DNA of 64,000 bases. Origin: JANXQG01 sp963719885. Lineage in GTDB: Bacteria > Planctomycetota > Planctomycetia > Pirellulales > Thermoguttaceae. The notes beneath the pieces are model-generated. The model was not told where the DNA came from, ran no database searches, and saw only the letters and a program-made list of their open reading frames with translations. Of the stretch, positions 8,690 through 17,802 are shown one piece after another. Each line of letters starts with the position of its first letter. The stretch's first letter is position 1. The translations under genes and the position numbers were made by a program. Location of the stretch: the NCBI GenBank assembly GCA_963719885.1, contig CAVRDP010000029.1:1-64000 (forward strand), read 5' to 3'.

Positions 8690-11600
8690 GGTGCAATCCT
8701 TCGCCTCCAGGCGACGCCGATGCGCAGCGCCAGGGCCGCTGCCAGGAGCGCCAGCGTTCCCGGCTCAGGCACCGCGGCAATATGCTGGGTGTTCGCGGAG
8801 GGAACCGCTGGCGCCGCGGCCACCGAGGGATCGAAAATGAACGTCCCACCCGCACCCACGGTCAAGCTCGACCCGTCGGGCAAGGCGCCGCAGTTGTTAA
8901 CGATCAACGTGCCGGACTCGACCACCGTACCGCCACTGTAGGTGTTGTCCGTGCCGCTGAGAAGCAGCGTTCCGTCGCCCGTGATCGCTAGCCCGCCGCT
9001 GCCGCTGATCGCTCCCGAAAGCTGAGCATCTTCGGTTGCTGTTCCAGAGCCCGCAGTCACCTGGACGGTCTGCGGCCCATTGCCCAGATCGAGCAGATTG
9101 ATCGGGTTTTGAAAATCGAGCGTCGAATCGGCCGCCCACGTGCCTAACAAGAGAGGCGCTTGGTCGGGGAGAGAACTGCTGCTGCCCCAAGTCAAGGTGG
9201 CCGAATTGCCGCCGAGGTTCACGATGCGATTGGCCCCGATCGCAGCGAAACCGCCGCCGTCGGCGGTGAATTGTACCTGCCCTGGGCCTGTTCCCAGGCT
9301 ACGCGTGAAATCGCCAGCATTCAACTCAATCATGCCTGAGTCAAGCGTCAGGTTGCTGCCGGTTGTCGTCGCCCCGGTGCCTCCCGGCAAGGCCGCGGAG
9401 TTGCTCAGCCGCAGGATCGTGTAGCCGGTGATGATCGTCGGCCCGGTATAGGTGTTGCTGGCCGTGAGTTCCAACGCCCCTGCGCCGGTGACCGTAAGCC
9501 CGCCACTGCCACTGATGACGCCGGACATCTTCGCATTGACGGCCGCTGTGCCTGCGCCGGCGGTTACCCAAACGGTATGTGGCCCATTACCAAGGTCGAG
9601 CAGATTGATCGGGTTTTGAAAATCGAGCGTGGAATCGGCCGCCCGCGTGCCTAACAAGAGCGGGGCCTGGTCGGGGAGAGAACTGCTGCTACCCCAGGTC
9701 AACGTGGCCGAATTACCGCCGATGTTTACAATGCGGTTTCCACCCACCGCCGAGAAACCGCCGCCGTTAGATGTAAACTGGACTTGTCCCGGACCTGTTC
9801 CAAGACTACGGGTGAAATCGCCGGCATTCAGTTCCACCACGCCGCCGTCAAGTGTCAGGTTGCTGCCCGTTGATGTCGTGGCAGTGCCGCCAGGCAAGGC
9901 CGCAGAGTTGCTGAGCCGCAGGACGCTGAAGCCGGAGACGGTCGTCGGTCCGGTATACATATTGCTGGCCGTCAACTCCAAGCATCCGTTGCCTGCGACC
10001 ATCAGCCCGCCGCTGCCGCTCAGCGTGCCACTCAGCCTGGCATCCACGGTTGCAGTGCCTGAGCCGGCAGTCACCTGGACCGTTTGTGGCCCATTGCCCA
10101 GATCGAGCAGATTGATCGGGTTCTGAAAATCGACCGTCGAATCGGCTCCGTGCGTGCCCAACAGGAGGGGGGCTTGGTCGGGGAGAAAACTGCTGCTGCT
10201 GGCACCCCAGGTCAAGGTGGCGGAATTGCCGCCCAGGTTCACAATACGGTTTCCGCCCACGGCCGAGAACCCGCCTCCATTGGTTGTAGAAAACTGTACC
10301 TGCCCTTGACCAGTTCCCACACTACGGGTGAAATCTCCGGCATTCAGTTCTACAACACCGCCGTCGAACGCAAGGTTGCTGCCCGTTGACGCGGCTGCGA
10401 TGCCGCCGGGCAAGGCCGCGGAGTTGCTCAGCCGCAGGGTGCTGTAGCCGGAGACGATCGTCGGCCCGGTATAGAAGTTGCTGGCAGTCAATTCCAACGT
10501 TCCGTCGCCCGTGATCGTAAGCCCACCGCTGCCGCTGATGACACCCGAGATCCTGGCATCCACGGTTGCAGTTCCAGAGCCCGCAGTCACCTGAACGGTT
10601 TGCGGCCCATTACCCATATCGAGGAGGTTGATCGGGTTTTGAAAATCGAGAATCGAATCGGCCGCGCGCGTGCCTAACAAGAGCGGGGCTTGGTCGGGGA
10701 GAGAACTGCTGCTGCCCCAGGTCAACGTTGCCGAATTGCCGCCGAGGTTCACAATGCGGTTCGCGCCGACGGCTGAGAAACCGCCACCGAATGCCGTGAA
10801 TTGCACTTGGCCCGAACCGCTGCCCAGGCTGCGGGTGAAGTCCCCGGCATTCAGTTCTACAACGCCGCCATCGAGCACAAGATTGCTGCCCGTTGACGCG
10901 GCTGTGGTGCCGCCTGGTAAGGCTCCAGAATTACTCAGGCGCAGGACGCCGCCGGAGACGGTCGTCGGTCCTGTATACGTGTTGCTCGCCGTCAATTCCA
11001 ACGTGCCGGTGCTGTAGGGAGACACCGTCAGCCCGCCGCCGCCGCTCAGCGTTCCACTCAGCCTGCCGTCTACGGCAGCAGTTCCAGAGCCGGCGGTGAC
11101 TTGGACGGTCTGCGGCCCACTACTCGCGAGAATCTGGATCGGGTTTTGAAAATCGACCATCGAGTCCGCCGATGACGTTCCGAGCATCAATGGCGCCCTG
11201 GTCTTGCAGAAAGCTGCCGCTACCGCCCCAAGTCAATGTTGCCGAATTGCTGAAGTTCACCACCCGGTTTGCCCCGACGGCCGAGAAACCGCCGCCATTC
11301 GACGTAAATTGCACCTGGCCTGGTCCAGTGCCCAGGCTGCCGAGGAAGTCTCCGGCGTTCAATTCGACAACTCCTCCGTCGAGAGTCAGATTGCTTCCGC
11401 TGGGCAAGGCCGCGGAGTTGCTCAGCCGTAGGATTGTGCCGGAGACGGTCGTCGGCCCGGTATAAGTGTTGCTCGCGGTCAATTCCAAATTGCCGCCGCC
11501 GGTTATCGTCAGGCCGCCGCTGCCGCTGAGGACGCCTGAGAGCCGAGCATTAACGGCCGCAGTGCCGGAGCCGGCGGTGACTTCGACCATTTGCGGCCCG

Positions 11601-12458
11601 CTACCCGCCAGGATCTGGATCGGGTTTTGAAAATCGACCATCGAATCGGCCGACTGCGTTCCGAGCATCAATGGCGTCTCGGTCTTGTAGAAAGCTGCCG
11701 CTGCCGCCCCAGGTTAGCGTTGCCGAATTGCTGAAGTTCACCACGCGGTTTGCCCCGACGGCCGAGAAACCCCCGCCGTTCGACGTAAATTGCACCTGGC
11801 CTGGTCCAGTGCCGAGGCTGCCGAGGAAGTCTCCGGCGTTCAATTCGACAACTCCTCCGTCGACAGTCAGATTGCTTCCGCTGGGCAGGGCTGCGGAGTT
11901 GCTCAGCCGTAGGATGGCGCCGGAGACGGTGGTCGGCCCGGAATAGGTGTTCGCGGCGGTCAACTCGAGCGAACCGCCGCCATTGACCACCAGCCCGGCG
12001 GTGCCGCCGCCCGTGAGGACCGAGCCGATCGAGGCATTGGTGTTGACCGTGATCGTGGGCGCAGCGCCGCCCAGCGCGATCGGGCCGCCGGTGATCGTGT
12101 AGGTCGACCCGTCGGGGGTGTTGAGGATCATCGCACCCACGCCGACTCCGCTGTTATCCACCGTCAACGTGCCGGCCGTGCCGCTGACGCCGCCGAATGC
12201 GGCCGTGTCGGTGCCGCCTGTGGGCCAGGAGACATCGGTGCTGCCATTCCACCAGTTTGCGTAAGACGTGCTCGTGCTCCAGATGCCGCTGCCGTCCTGG
12301 GGCGCGGCCGTGCCCCCGCTCACGTCCCAGGTATAGGTGTCTGCGGCGGCGGGCCGCGCGAGGAGAAGCAAGAGGGCTAGCGCCGCAAGGATAAACCGAC
12401 CGGCCGCCGCGCTGATAGTCCCGCGCTGGATGTTTCGATATCCCCTGCTCGCTTTCAT
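8680..12458 (-). pseudogene. Giant secreted autotransporter-repeat PEP-CTERM protein, two frameshifts
   Basis: The start at MKASRGYRN follows an AGGA site and gives a signal peptide (ILAALALLLLLARPAAA). The body has seven autotransporter-associated beta-strand units, each carrying ELTASNTYTGPTTVSG-like and GGVVELNAGDF-like motifs, and ends in a PEP-CTERM tail (VPEPGTLALLAAALALR plus basic residues). PEP-CTERM tails are sorted and cleaved by an exosortase in exopolysaccharide-producing bacteria. Frames change near 11195 and 11680. By comparison with the other units (LPDQAPLLLGT), each break equals one extra G or C. Likely a surface or matrix protein of about 1258 residues. Confidence 0.85.
8940..12000 (-). 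repeat. Tandem about 500-bp coding repeats
   Basis: Seven units of roughly 470-520 bases repeat at DNA level within the giant PEP-CTERM gene. Landmarks recur at about 11.95, 11.46, 10.98, 10.46, 9.96, 9.45 and 8.94 kb (the TNTYTGPT-encoding segment). The two N-terminal units are the most alike, suggesting recent unequal crossing-over or gene conversion. Confidence 0.85.
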
Positions 12459-12569
12459 GTTTTTCCTTTCCGTTTTCGCTGGTCCGTTTCCTGAGCCGCT
12501 TGCTTGGAGTTTACATCTTCTCAAAAATCCCGTCCTCCGAAGATCCTCCGAAGATCTAACGAAATTAGC

Positions 12570-13106
12570 TCATTTAACCAATTCCCAACAAACGCCCTCT
12601 CCGGTCCCGTCACAGAAGAAGCGAACGAGAAACAGTACCTGCCCGTGGTTCAAATCAAAGACTGCGTCGTTCAGTTTGTGTTGCGGGTCGAGGTCCGAAA
12701 GGACTCCGAGCGGAAACTCGACCCGTGGCGGCCAGCCCGCGTCTTGAAAGGATTGCAGAACACCGACCTGACTGCGTGCTGAGCGCTCGAAGTGCCGGAG
12801 CGGGAACGGACCGAGGAAAAACGTGCGGAGCAGCCGGTCGTAACGGGGCGTTGCCGGCGGCATGCCATGGCGACAGGGCTTCCCGTCCAGCGCGTCGCAG
12901 TCGGGATCCTTTTTTACCAAAGCGCTCGTCTTCGGACGAAAAGCGAGCAATTCCCGAATGGTCGGCCCCCTTCCGCGCCTTGTGACGCCCTCAGGAAGCA
13001 CGATTTCGCCCTTTGCGCCGCACATTCGCTCAATAATGCCGTACGAACACAGGCCGTCCACTCGCCACTCGCATGGTCGGACGGTGATTAGACTTTGACG
13101 CGACAT
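12570..13106 (-). CDS. Conserved hypothetical protein
   Basis: The 178-residue protein starts at MSRQSLITVRP, directly after a perfect AAGGAG Shine-Dalgarno seven bases away, which supports the start. The C-terminal part (LNDAVFDLNHGQVLFLVRFF followed by CDGTGEGVCWELV) looks like a conserved motif that I cannot assign to a family. There is no signal peptide and no membrane segment. It sits upstream of, and on the same strand as, the giant PEP-CTERM gene with about 110 bases between them, so it may be co-transcribed with it. Confidence 0.6.
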   Translation of the reverse strand: MSRQSLITVRPCEWRVDGLCSYGIIERMCGAKGEIVLPEGVTRRGRGPTIRELLAFRPKTSALVKKDPDCDALDGKPCRHGMPPATPRYDRLLRTFFLGPFPLRHFERSARSQVGVLQSFQDAGWPPRVEFPLGVLSDLDPQHKLNDAVFDLNHGQVLFLVRFFCDGTGEGVCWELVK

Positions 13107-13675
13107 AAGGAACTCCTTATGGACGGAAGACTCAATGCGCAAACAGGGTAAATCCGGTCGGCCGTCAGTTTCTTGGTTCTTTCCATGTTCTTTTTGACCT
13201 CTGTTGCCTCAGCCGCGATTGAGCCCAAGAGCCGGGCATTTCGCCGGCGATAATTTCCGTCGGCCTCGGTTTCTTGCGTCTCGTTTCCAAGAAAAAAACG
13301 GAGCGTCGGAAACCAAGACCGCCCTCGACACCCCCACCACAGGGGCACAGAACAGCAGCACCTGGCGCCGACGCCCCTTTCGGGGCGTGGGGCCAAGTAC
13401 CGCCTGTTCTGTTCAAGGACCCGGAGGTTCAGGTGGTGGTTTTGTCGAAGGACAGATACTTGACGTTCACGCTTCGATCAGTTATGTGGAAATGGCCGTC
13501 CAGCGGCCGATCTTATCTCTTCATTCACTCTCCAGTGTGGTCAATAAAATTGTCCGGCGGCCCCGACTTTCTTACGTCGGAACCAGCCTTCACTGTACCC
13601 CAAGACTGCTGTTTTGCAAGTCTCCATGCGAAAATCGTGCAACTGCATCCCCGATCAACGCCGGCGAGTTCGCTA

Positions 13676-13807
13676 AGAAACTATCTCAAAAGCCGTAGGG
13701 TGGGCCGAGTGAAACGAGTCCCACCAAGCGAAATGGGAAAAGACGGTGGGACTCGTTTCACTCGGCCCACCCTACGCCGCCTTTTTCCGCCTTTTGAGAT
13801 AGTTTCT
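13676..13807. repeat. MITE-like long palindrome
   Basis: The arms begin AGAAACTATCTCAAAA and end with the complementary TTTTGAGATAGTTTCT. An inner stem pairs TGGGCCGAGTGAAACGAG with its complement. There is no coding capacity, so it looks like a small non-autonomous element. Confidence 0.75.
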
Positions 13808-13826
13808 AAGTGGTCTATTGCACAAA

Positions 13827-14016
13827 TGACGCGAAAACGCTGAGCGCAGTTCCGATTTTTGCCAATTTTTTCGATGGCAAGAAATCGGCGAATTGCTCGG
13901 GGAAAGTGCGCCCGGCCGGGTTACGCGTGATTGTGTTATCCAGACATCTGGAATTCTGAACTATACAAGACCGCCGCCTTAAACGTACTAATTAGGTGGA
14001 GAATTGGGCCGACGAC
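13827..14016 (+). repeat. Dispersed repeat E, copy 1
   Basis: It shares GACGCGAAAACGCTGA, an AAACGTACT block and ATTAGGTGGAGAATTG with 16476-16670 in the same order, diverged by perhaps a third. No protein is apparent. Confidence 0.6.
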
Positions 14017-14363
14017 GACGCAGACAGAGCGGGGAGGAGGGAGCAGAAAGGGAGAAAGGGAGCAGAGGACAGTACACAGTACCGATGTCCCATTTTGAGG
14101 AATTGGATGACCGCCACACCCGGCATTGCCCAAAGGACGCGAATTCTTGCTACCGTCCAACTGCCATATACGTCACACCCCAAGGAGTTGGAAACCATGT
14201 TTTTTCCGCATTTTCTTGAGGAGAAGAAATGGCCGTGCCGCTCCTGTGGCTTGAGCATAATATACTATTTGTGGAAAAAAACAGGCGAAAAATCAGAAAT
14301 CAATCGTTTTTGGCAAAGTTGGCAAGAGCCCCCGTCGGGAGAAGAATGAAGGATGAAGGAAAG

Positions 14364-14520
14364 GACTTCGATTTTGGACCATATCGTGGTGGACCGTGCA
14401 GGAGGCTTCCACCCGGTCTAAACCCTGCCGGGAAAAGCACTTGCGACAATTCTACCGGACCGGAGGAGACAGCGGAAGCTATTTTAGTCGAGTTTCGGTA
14501 ATACATTTGGATAATTACGA
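14364..14520 (+). repeat. Dispersed repeat F, copy 1
   Basis: It shares ACTTCGATTTTGGACCA, a CACTTGCGAC block and GATA-TTACGAC with 16930-17100, and a shorter match with 14820-14960. The order E then F occurs twice, which suggests duplication of one larger unit. Confidence 0.55.
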
Positions 14521-14819
14521 CAGCCGTTATCATCGTAGGGGTGTTTTAACCGTAATATTTATCGTTGGACCGCTTAATCATAAGGGGCTAGAGAGCATCG
14601 CGTTTCTCGGCCGAAAACGATGATTCCTGAAAAATAATTTTCGCGGCATGGCGAAAGCGGACCGGCACGTTGTGGACCAGGAAAATCGCATACTTTGGTT
14701 CGGCGATCATCTTTTCTCTGTCCAAAGGAGGTATTGCGATCCTCGTCGCTCAGAAAAATGTCCGCAAAGTACAGGAAACCACGAACAACCCGGAGCACCG
14801 GGTGCCCCGGAAACAGACG

Positions 14820-14960
14820 AAAAGGAAAGGACTGCGATCTTGGACCACATCGTGGTGGACCGCAGGGGAGGCATCCACCGCAGTTAAGCGCTGCATAGTA
14901 AAGCACTTACGGATATTTTTCCGAACCGCGAAGATTGTCCGGCCACGATCGATTCGCTCT
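14820..14960 (+). repeat. Dispersed repeat F, partial copy 2
   Basis: The CTTGGACCACATCGTG and CACCGCAGTTAAGCGCTGC segments match copy 3 at 16930-17100 closely; the end is degraded. Confidence 0.5.
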
Positions 14961-15320
14961 TTGACAATTTGAAACGGCCCCGGCGTAGCGAGCCGGGGCA
15001 ATCAGGGGGCGTCGGAACGCGCCCCCTCGCGTATTGTGCGCCGAATGCACAAATCCCGGGGAGTCCCTGCGCAAAGGCCGTCTGCAACTTTTTCTCGATT
15101 ATTTGCTTGGCGCATTGCCCCCTGCGTTGGGGATCAAGTCTCGATTTTCGGCCAAAACCTACGCCGACAACCCGGCGGCGGCGGTCCATGACTTTGCGCG
15201 GCCAAGAACGCCGTTTAACGCGATTTTGCCGCTGTTTTTCAGGAAAAATTCCGCGCGGGCGAGGCGAATTCGGACCGCACCGTGATGGACCAAGATTTTT
15301 CCCTTGAACGCGCACGTTCT

Positions 15321-15932
15321 CTAGATTTTGGACTCGCGGTGAAACTCGATTTTTCCACCCACCGTAAGCTGGCTCGTCTGGTCGGCGAAATCCGCCGCGA
15401 CGGTCAAGACCTGCAACGAATTGGCCGGGACCGCCAGCCCGGAGTCGGTCAAGCCGCTGGTCGGGCTGAGATAATAAATCTCGTGCAGTCCGCTGGAGGG
15501 CGTCGTGGGCTGCGACATGATGCGGAAGAGAAAGGCCGGATTGCCGGTCGTCGTATCGTCGCCGCTGACATCCAAGTAGGGCGTAAAGCCGCCCGACGGG
15601 ATACTGTTATACTGGAAGCCGAGCGTGAAGTTCTGATTGGCCGCAATCGTGGCCTGATTGGCCGTGGAAAATGGCATGACGACCGTGGAGCGGTAGGGAC
15701 CGAGTTGCAGGCCGTTGCTGGAAGACAATGGGTCCAACACGATCTGGATCCCGCCGGGGCTGGTGGCCGATGTTTCCCACGGCTGGCCGATCACCGGGGT
15801 CACCGGCACGCTTCCCAGCGGGTCGGCCGCGAAGTTGTCGGAATAGATCGTCGTGATTTGGGCCAGCCCGCACTGCGGGCCCAACAACAGAAAGACGAGG
15901 GCAAGGACGGCAAGACCCAATCTGGGCTTCAT
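15321..15932 (-). CDS. Secreted hypothetical protein
   Basis: The 203-residue protein starts at MKPRLGLAVLALVFLLLG with a signal peptide ending GLAQ. The rest is beta-rich and low in lysine (YSDNFAADPLGS, LQLGPYRSTVV, FTPYLDVSGDD), typical of planctomycete exported lectin-like or PEP-CTERM proteins. It stops at GGKIEFHRESKI without any sorting tail, so it may be truncated at its 3-prime end, where the repeat-rich region begins. No family is recognised with confidence. Confidence 0.55.
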   Translation of the reverse strand: MKPRLGLAVLALVFLLLGPQCGLAQITTIYSDNFAADPLGSVPVTPVIGQPWETSATSPGGIQIVLDPLSSSNGLQLGPYRSTVVMPFSTANQATIAANQNFTLGFQYNSIPSGGFTPYLDVSGDDTTTGNPAFLFRIMSQPTTPSSGLHEIYYLSPTSGLTDSGLAVPANSLQVLTVAADFADQTSQLTVGGKIEFHRESKI

Positions 15933-16173
15933 CGCACACCTCCGCTGAAAGAAACGTACGAGCAAAACACGCCGGTTCTGCTCCGTGCCTTACGTTGCCA
16001 CCGCGAATCGAACCTTCAGAGCGTACTCACCGGCGTGGGGTACTCGGTGGATGCAACAGGCTACCAGTATACTCGGAAAGTGCCATTTTGCAAGCCTTCG
16101 TGCGACGATTATCTGCCGGGGAAGCGGGGAGCAGGGAGCGGGGAGCGGGGAGCAGGGGTGGCATGCCTAAGCA

Positions 16174-16200
16174 CACCGGGGTACCCGGTACTCCGGGTCG
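16174..16200. repeat. Short GGGGNACCCGG palindromic element, intergenic copy
   Basis: This is one of at least seven copies of a short palindrome with core CACCCGGTACTCCGGG. It lies between purine-rich tandem runs and is flanked by a GCATGCCT / AGGCATG inverted pair. Other copies are at 14789, 16867, 17955, 22739, 32725 and 34079. Confidence 0.7.
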
Positions 16201-16475
16201 GTGCGCAGGCATGTTGTGGGAGCGGGGAGCGGGGAACAGGGAGCGGGGAGCACCGGCGTAGGCGGAGCGTCAGTCCGTGGTTTTTTTGGCGTTCTCAAGC
16301 GCCCCTGGAACTTGCCCAGGGCTCGTTATTTCTAACAGTTTCCTAACACGGATGAAACACCCGAGGGGTGGGCAGGTGAGACGCAACCGAATAGGAATGA
16401 GATCCCGACGCCAATACCCGCCCTCACCCCCTGCCCCTCTCCCGAGTACGGGCGAGGGGAGTTCATGGCCATTTG

Positions 16476-16670
16476 GACGCGAAAACGCTGACGCGCACTT
16501 CCGACTTTCGAAGAGTTCTTTTGGCGGCAGGAAGTCAGCGAATTCCTGGGCAAGTACGGGCTCGGCCGGCTGCGGGCGAGCGCAGTTTCCGGAAATCCGC
16601 AATGCCGAACTGTATCAAAACGCCGGCTAAAACGTACTCATTAGGTGGAGAATTGCGCCGCCGACTACGA
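16476..16670 (+). repeat. Dispersed repeat E, copy 2
   Basis: Second copy of the element at 13827-14016, with the same block order (GACGCGAAAACGCTGA to ATTAGGTGGAGAATTG). Confidence 0.6.
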
Positions 16671-16929
16671 CCACGAGTACATGGCGCCCGACATCGTGCC
16701 CGCGCCTCCTTACATGAATATATAGTTATGCCTAATTACGATGGATGAGTAATAGGAGCGTCGAGAGATTGCAGGCGGTCAACTAGGAAACACATTGGCA
16801 CAAAAAGGAATGACAGGAAGATGTACGGCCAGGAAGATAAGAAAACAGGAATTCCATCTTCCTGCCGACCCGGCGTACCGGGTGCCCCGGTCTTTCTGTC
16901 ATTGACGGCCAAGGGGAGATGCGGAGACG

Positions 16930-17100
16930 GGAAATGACTTCGATTTTGGACCACACCGTGCTGGACCACGTGAAAGGGCTCCACCGCAGTTAAGTGCTGC
17001 ATAGAAAAGCACTTGCGACGATTTTGCCGGACCACGCGAAGCAGCGGGAAGTATTTCAGGCAATAGTCCGGTTTGTGGAATAAGTGTGGATAGTTACGAC
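16930..17100 (+). repeat. Dispersed repeat F, copy 3
   Basis: It matches 14364-14520 at both ends and 14820-14960 in the middle (CACCGCAGTTAAG-GCTGC). Confidence 0.55.
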
Positions 17101-17431
17101 GAATAACGTCTTGATACGGTTGTTGTTCTTTGGCAATTCGCTTCTGCGACGCGGCAGGCAAACCGCGTCGCGCGGTCCGGGGCAGGCTCCTCACCTGCCC
17201 CGGCCAAACTCAGATGCTTTCTTGACAGGAAAATGTGCGACAGGAAGATGAAATTAAGAATAGGACGAAAACACTGTGGCGAGTCCCATGCTATTGGCGT
17301 ATCCGCATATTATGTTCCTGTCGTACATCTTCCTGTCACTTACTGCCCATGGAAAAAAATGGAATTTCTTGACTGGGCATCGTCGGCCTTCGCGGAGAGG
17401 GAGTAACGAACTTGCCTAGCTTACCAAGAAG

Positions 17432-17512
17432 GAGCAAAACGTGGCCAAAAGTAGTCAAAAGTAGCCAAACGTGGCCGAAAGTGCTCTAAACGTGGTCAAA
17501 ATGGAGCCAAAC
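17432..17512 (+). repeat. Iteron-like ten-base direct repeats
   Basis: Seven or eight units such as GTGGCCAAAA, GTAGTCAAAA, GTAGCCAAAC, GTGGCCGAAA and GTGGTCAAAA run head to tail at a helical-turn spacing. They lie about 290 bases past the end of mutS. Binding-site arrays and iterons look like this, but no replication or regulator gene is adjacent. Confidence 0.6.
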
Positions 17513-17802
17513 GGCCACCCATCCTAAGTCCATATTAGTTTCCCCTGAGGAGTGTCAAGGCGCGGTTTTCGCCTAGTTTTCGCGGTACATATAACATCCT
17601 TTGGCGATAATGAAGTATGCTAGAAGTGGTACAAAAGTGCCAAGAAACGTGAATAATTCCTGCAAATCGGCAATAACGGCAAGAAATGCCGCAAATCAAC
17701 ACCATTGGGTGGTCGGGTAGCTCGGCCGTCCAGCCCAGAAAGGCTTGCGTGATATACTTCGCAGAATTTTGTTCTTACATGGCGAGCCGGTCGCTGGCAC
17801 GC

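Larger units (their letters stand above)
13107..15320. other. Gene-poor, repeat-rich intergenic region
   Basis: No reading frame here has a convincing ribosome site, codon pattern or known motif. The region holds a 132-bp palindrome (13676-13807), a roughly 190-bp dispersed repeat (13827-14016) whose second copy is at 16476-16670, and two copies (about 14364-14520 and 14820-14960) of a further repeat whose third copy is at 16930-17100. The weak small reading frames here are probably chance. Confidence 0.6.
15933..17802. other. Gene-poor, repeat-rich intergenic region
   Basis: I see no convincing gene. It holds purine-rich tandem GGGAGCGGGGAGCA runs (16131-16160 and 16219-16250), a palindromic GGGGTACCCGGTACTCC element, second copies of dispersed repeats E and F, GACAGGAAGATG hairpins near 16810-16905 and 17223-17339, and a row of ten-base direct repeats (17432-17512). 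Confidence 0.6.

Noticed and set aside
16736..17194. A 152-codon minus-strand frame
   Set aside because: It lies across dispersed repeats and a palindrome, has no ribosome site and no motif.
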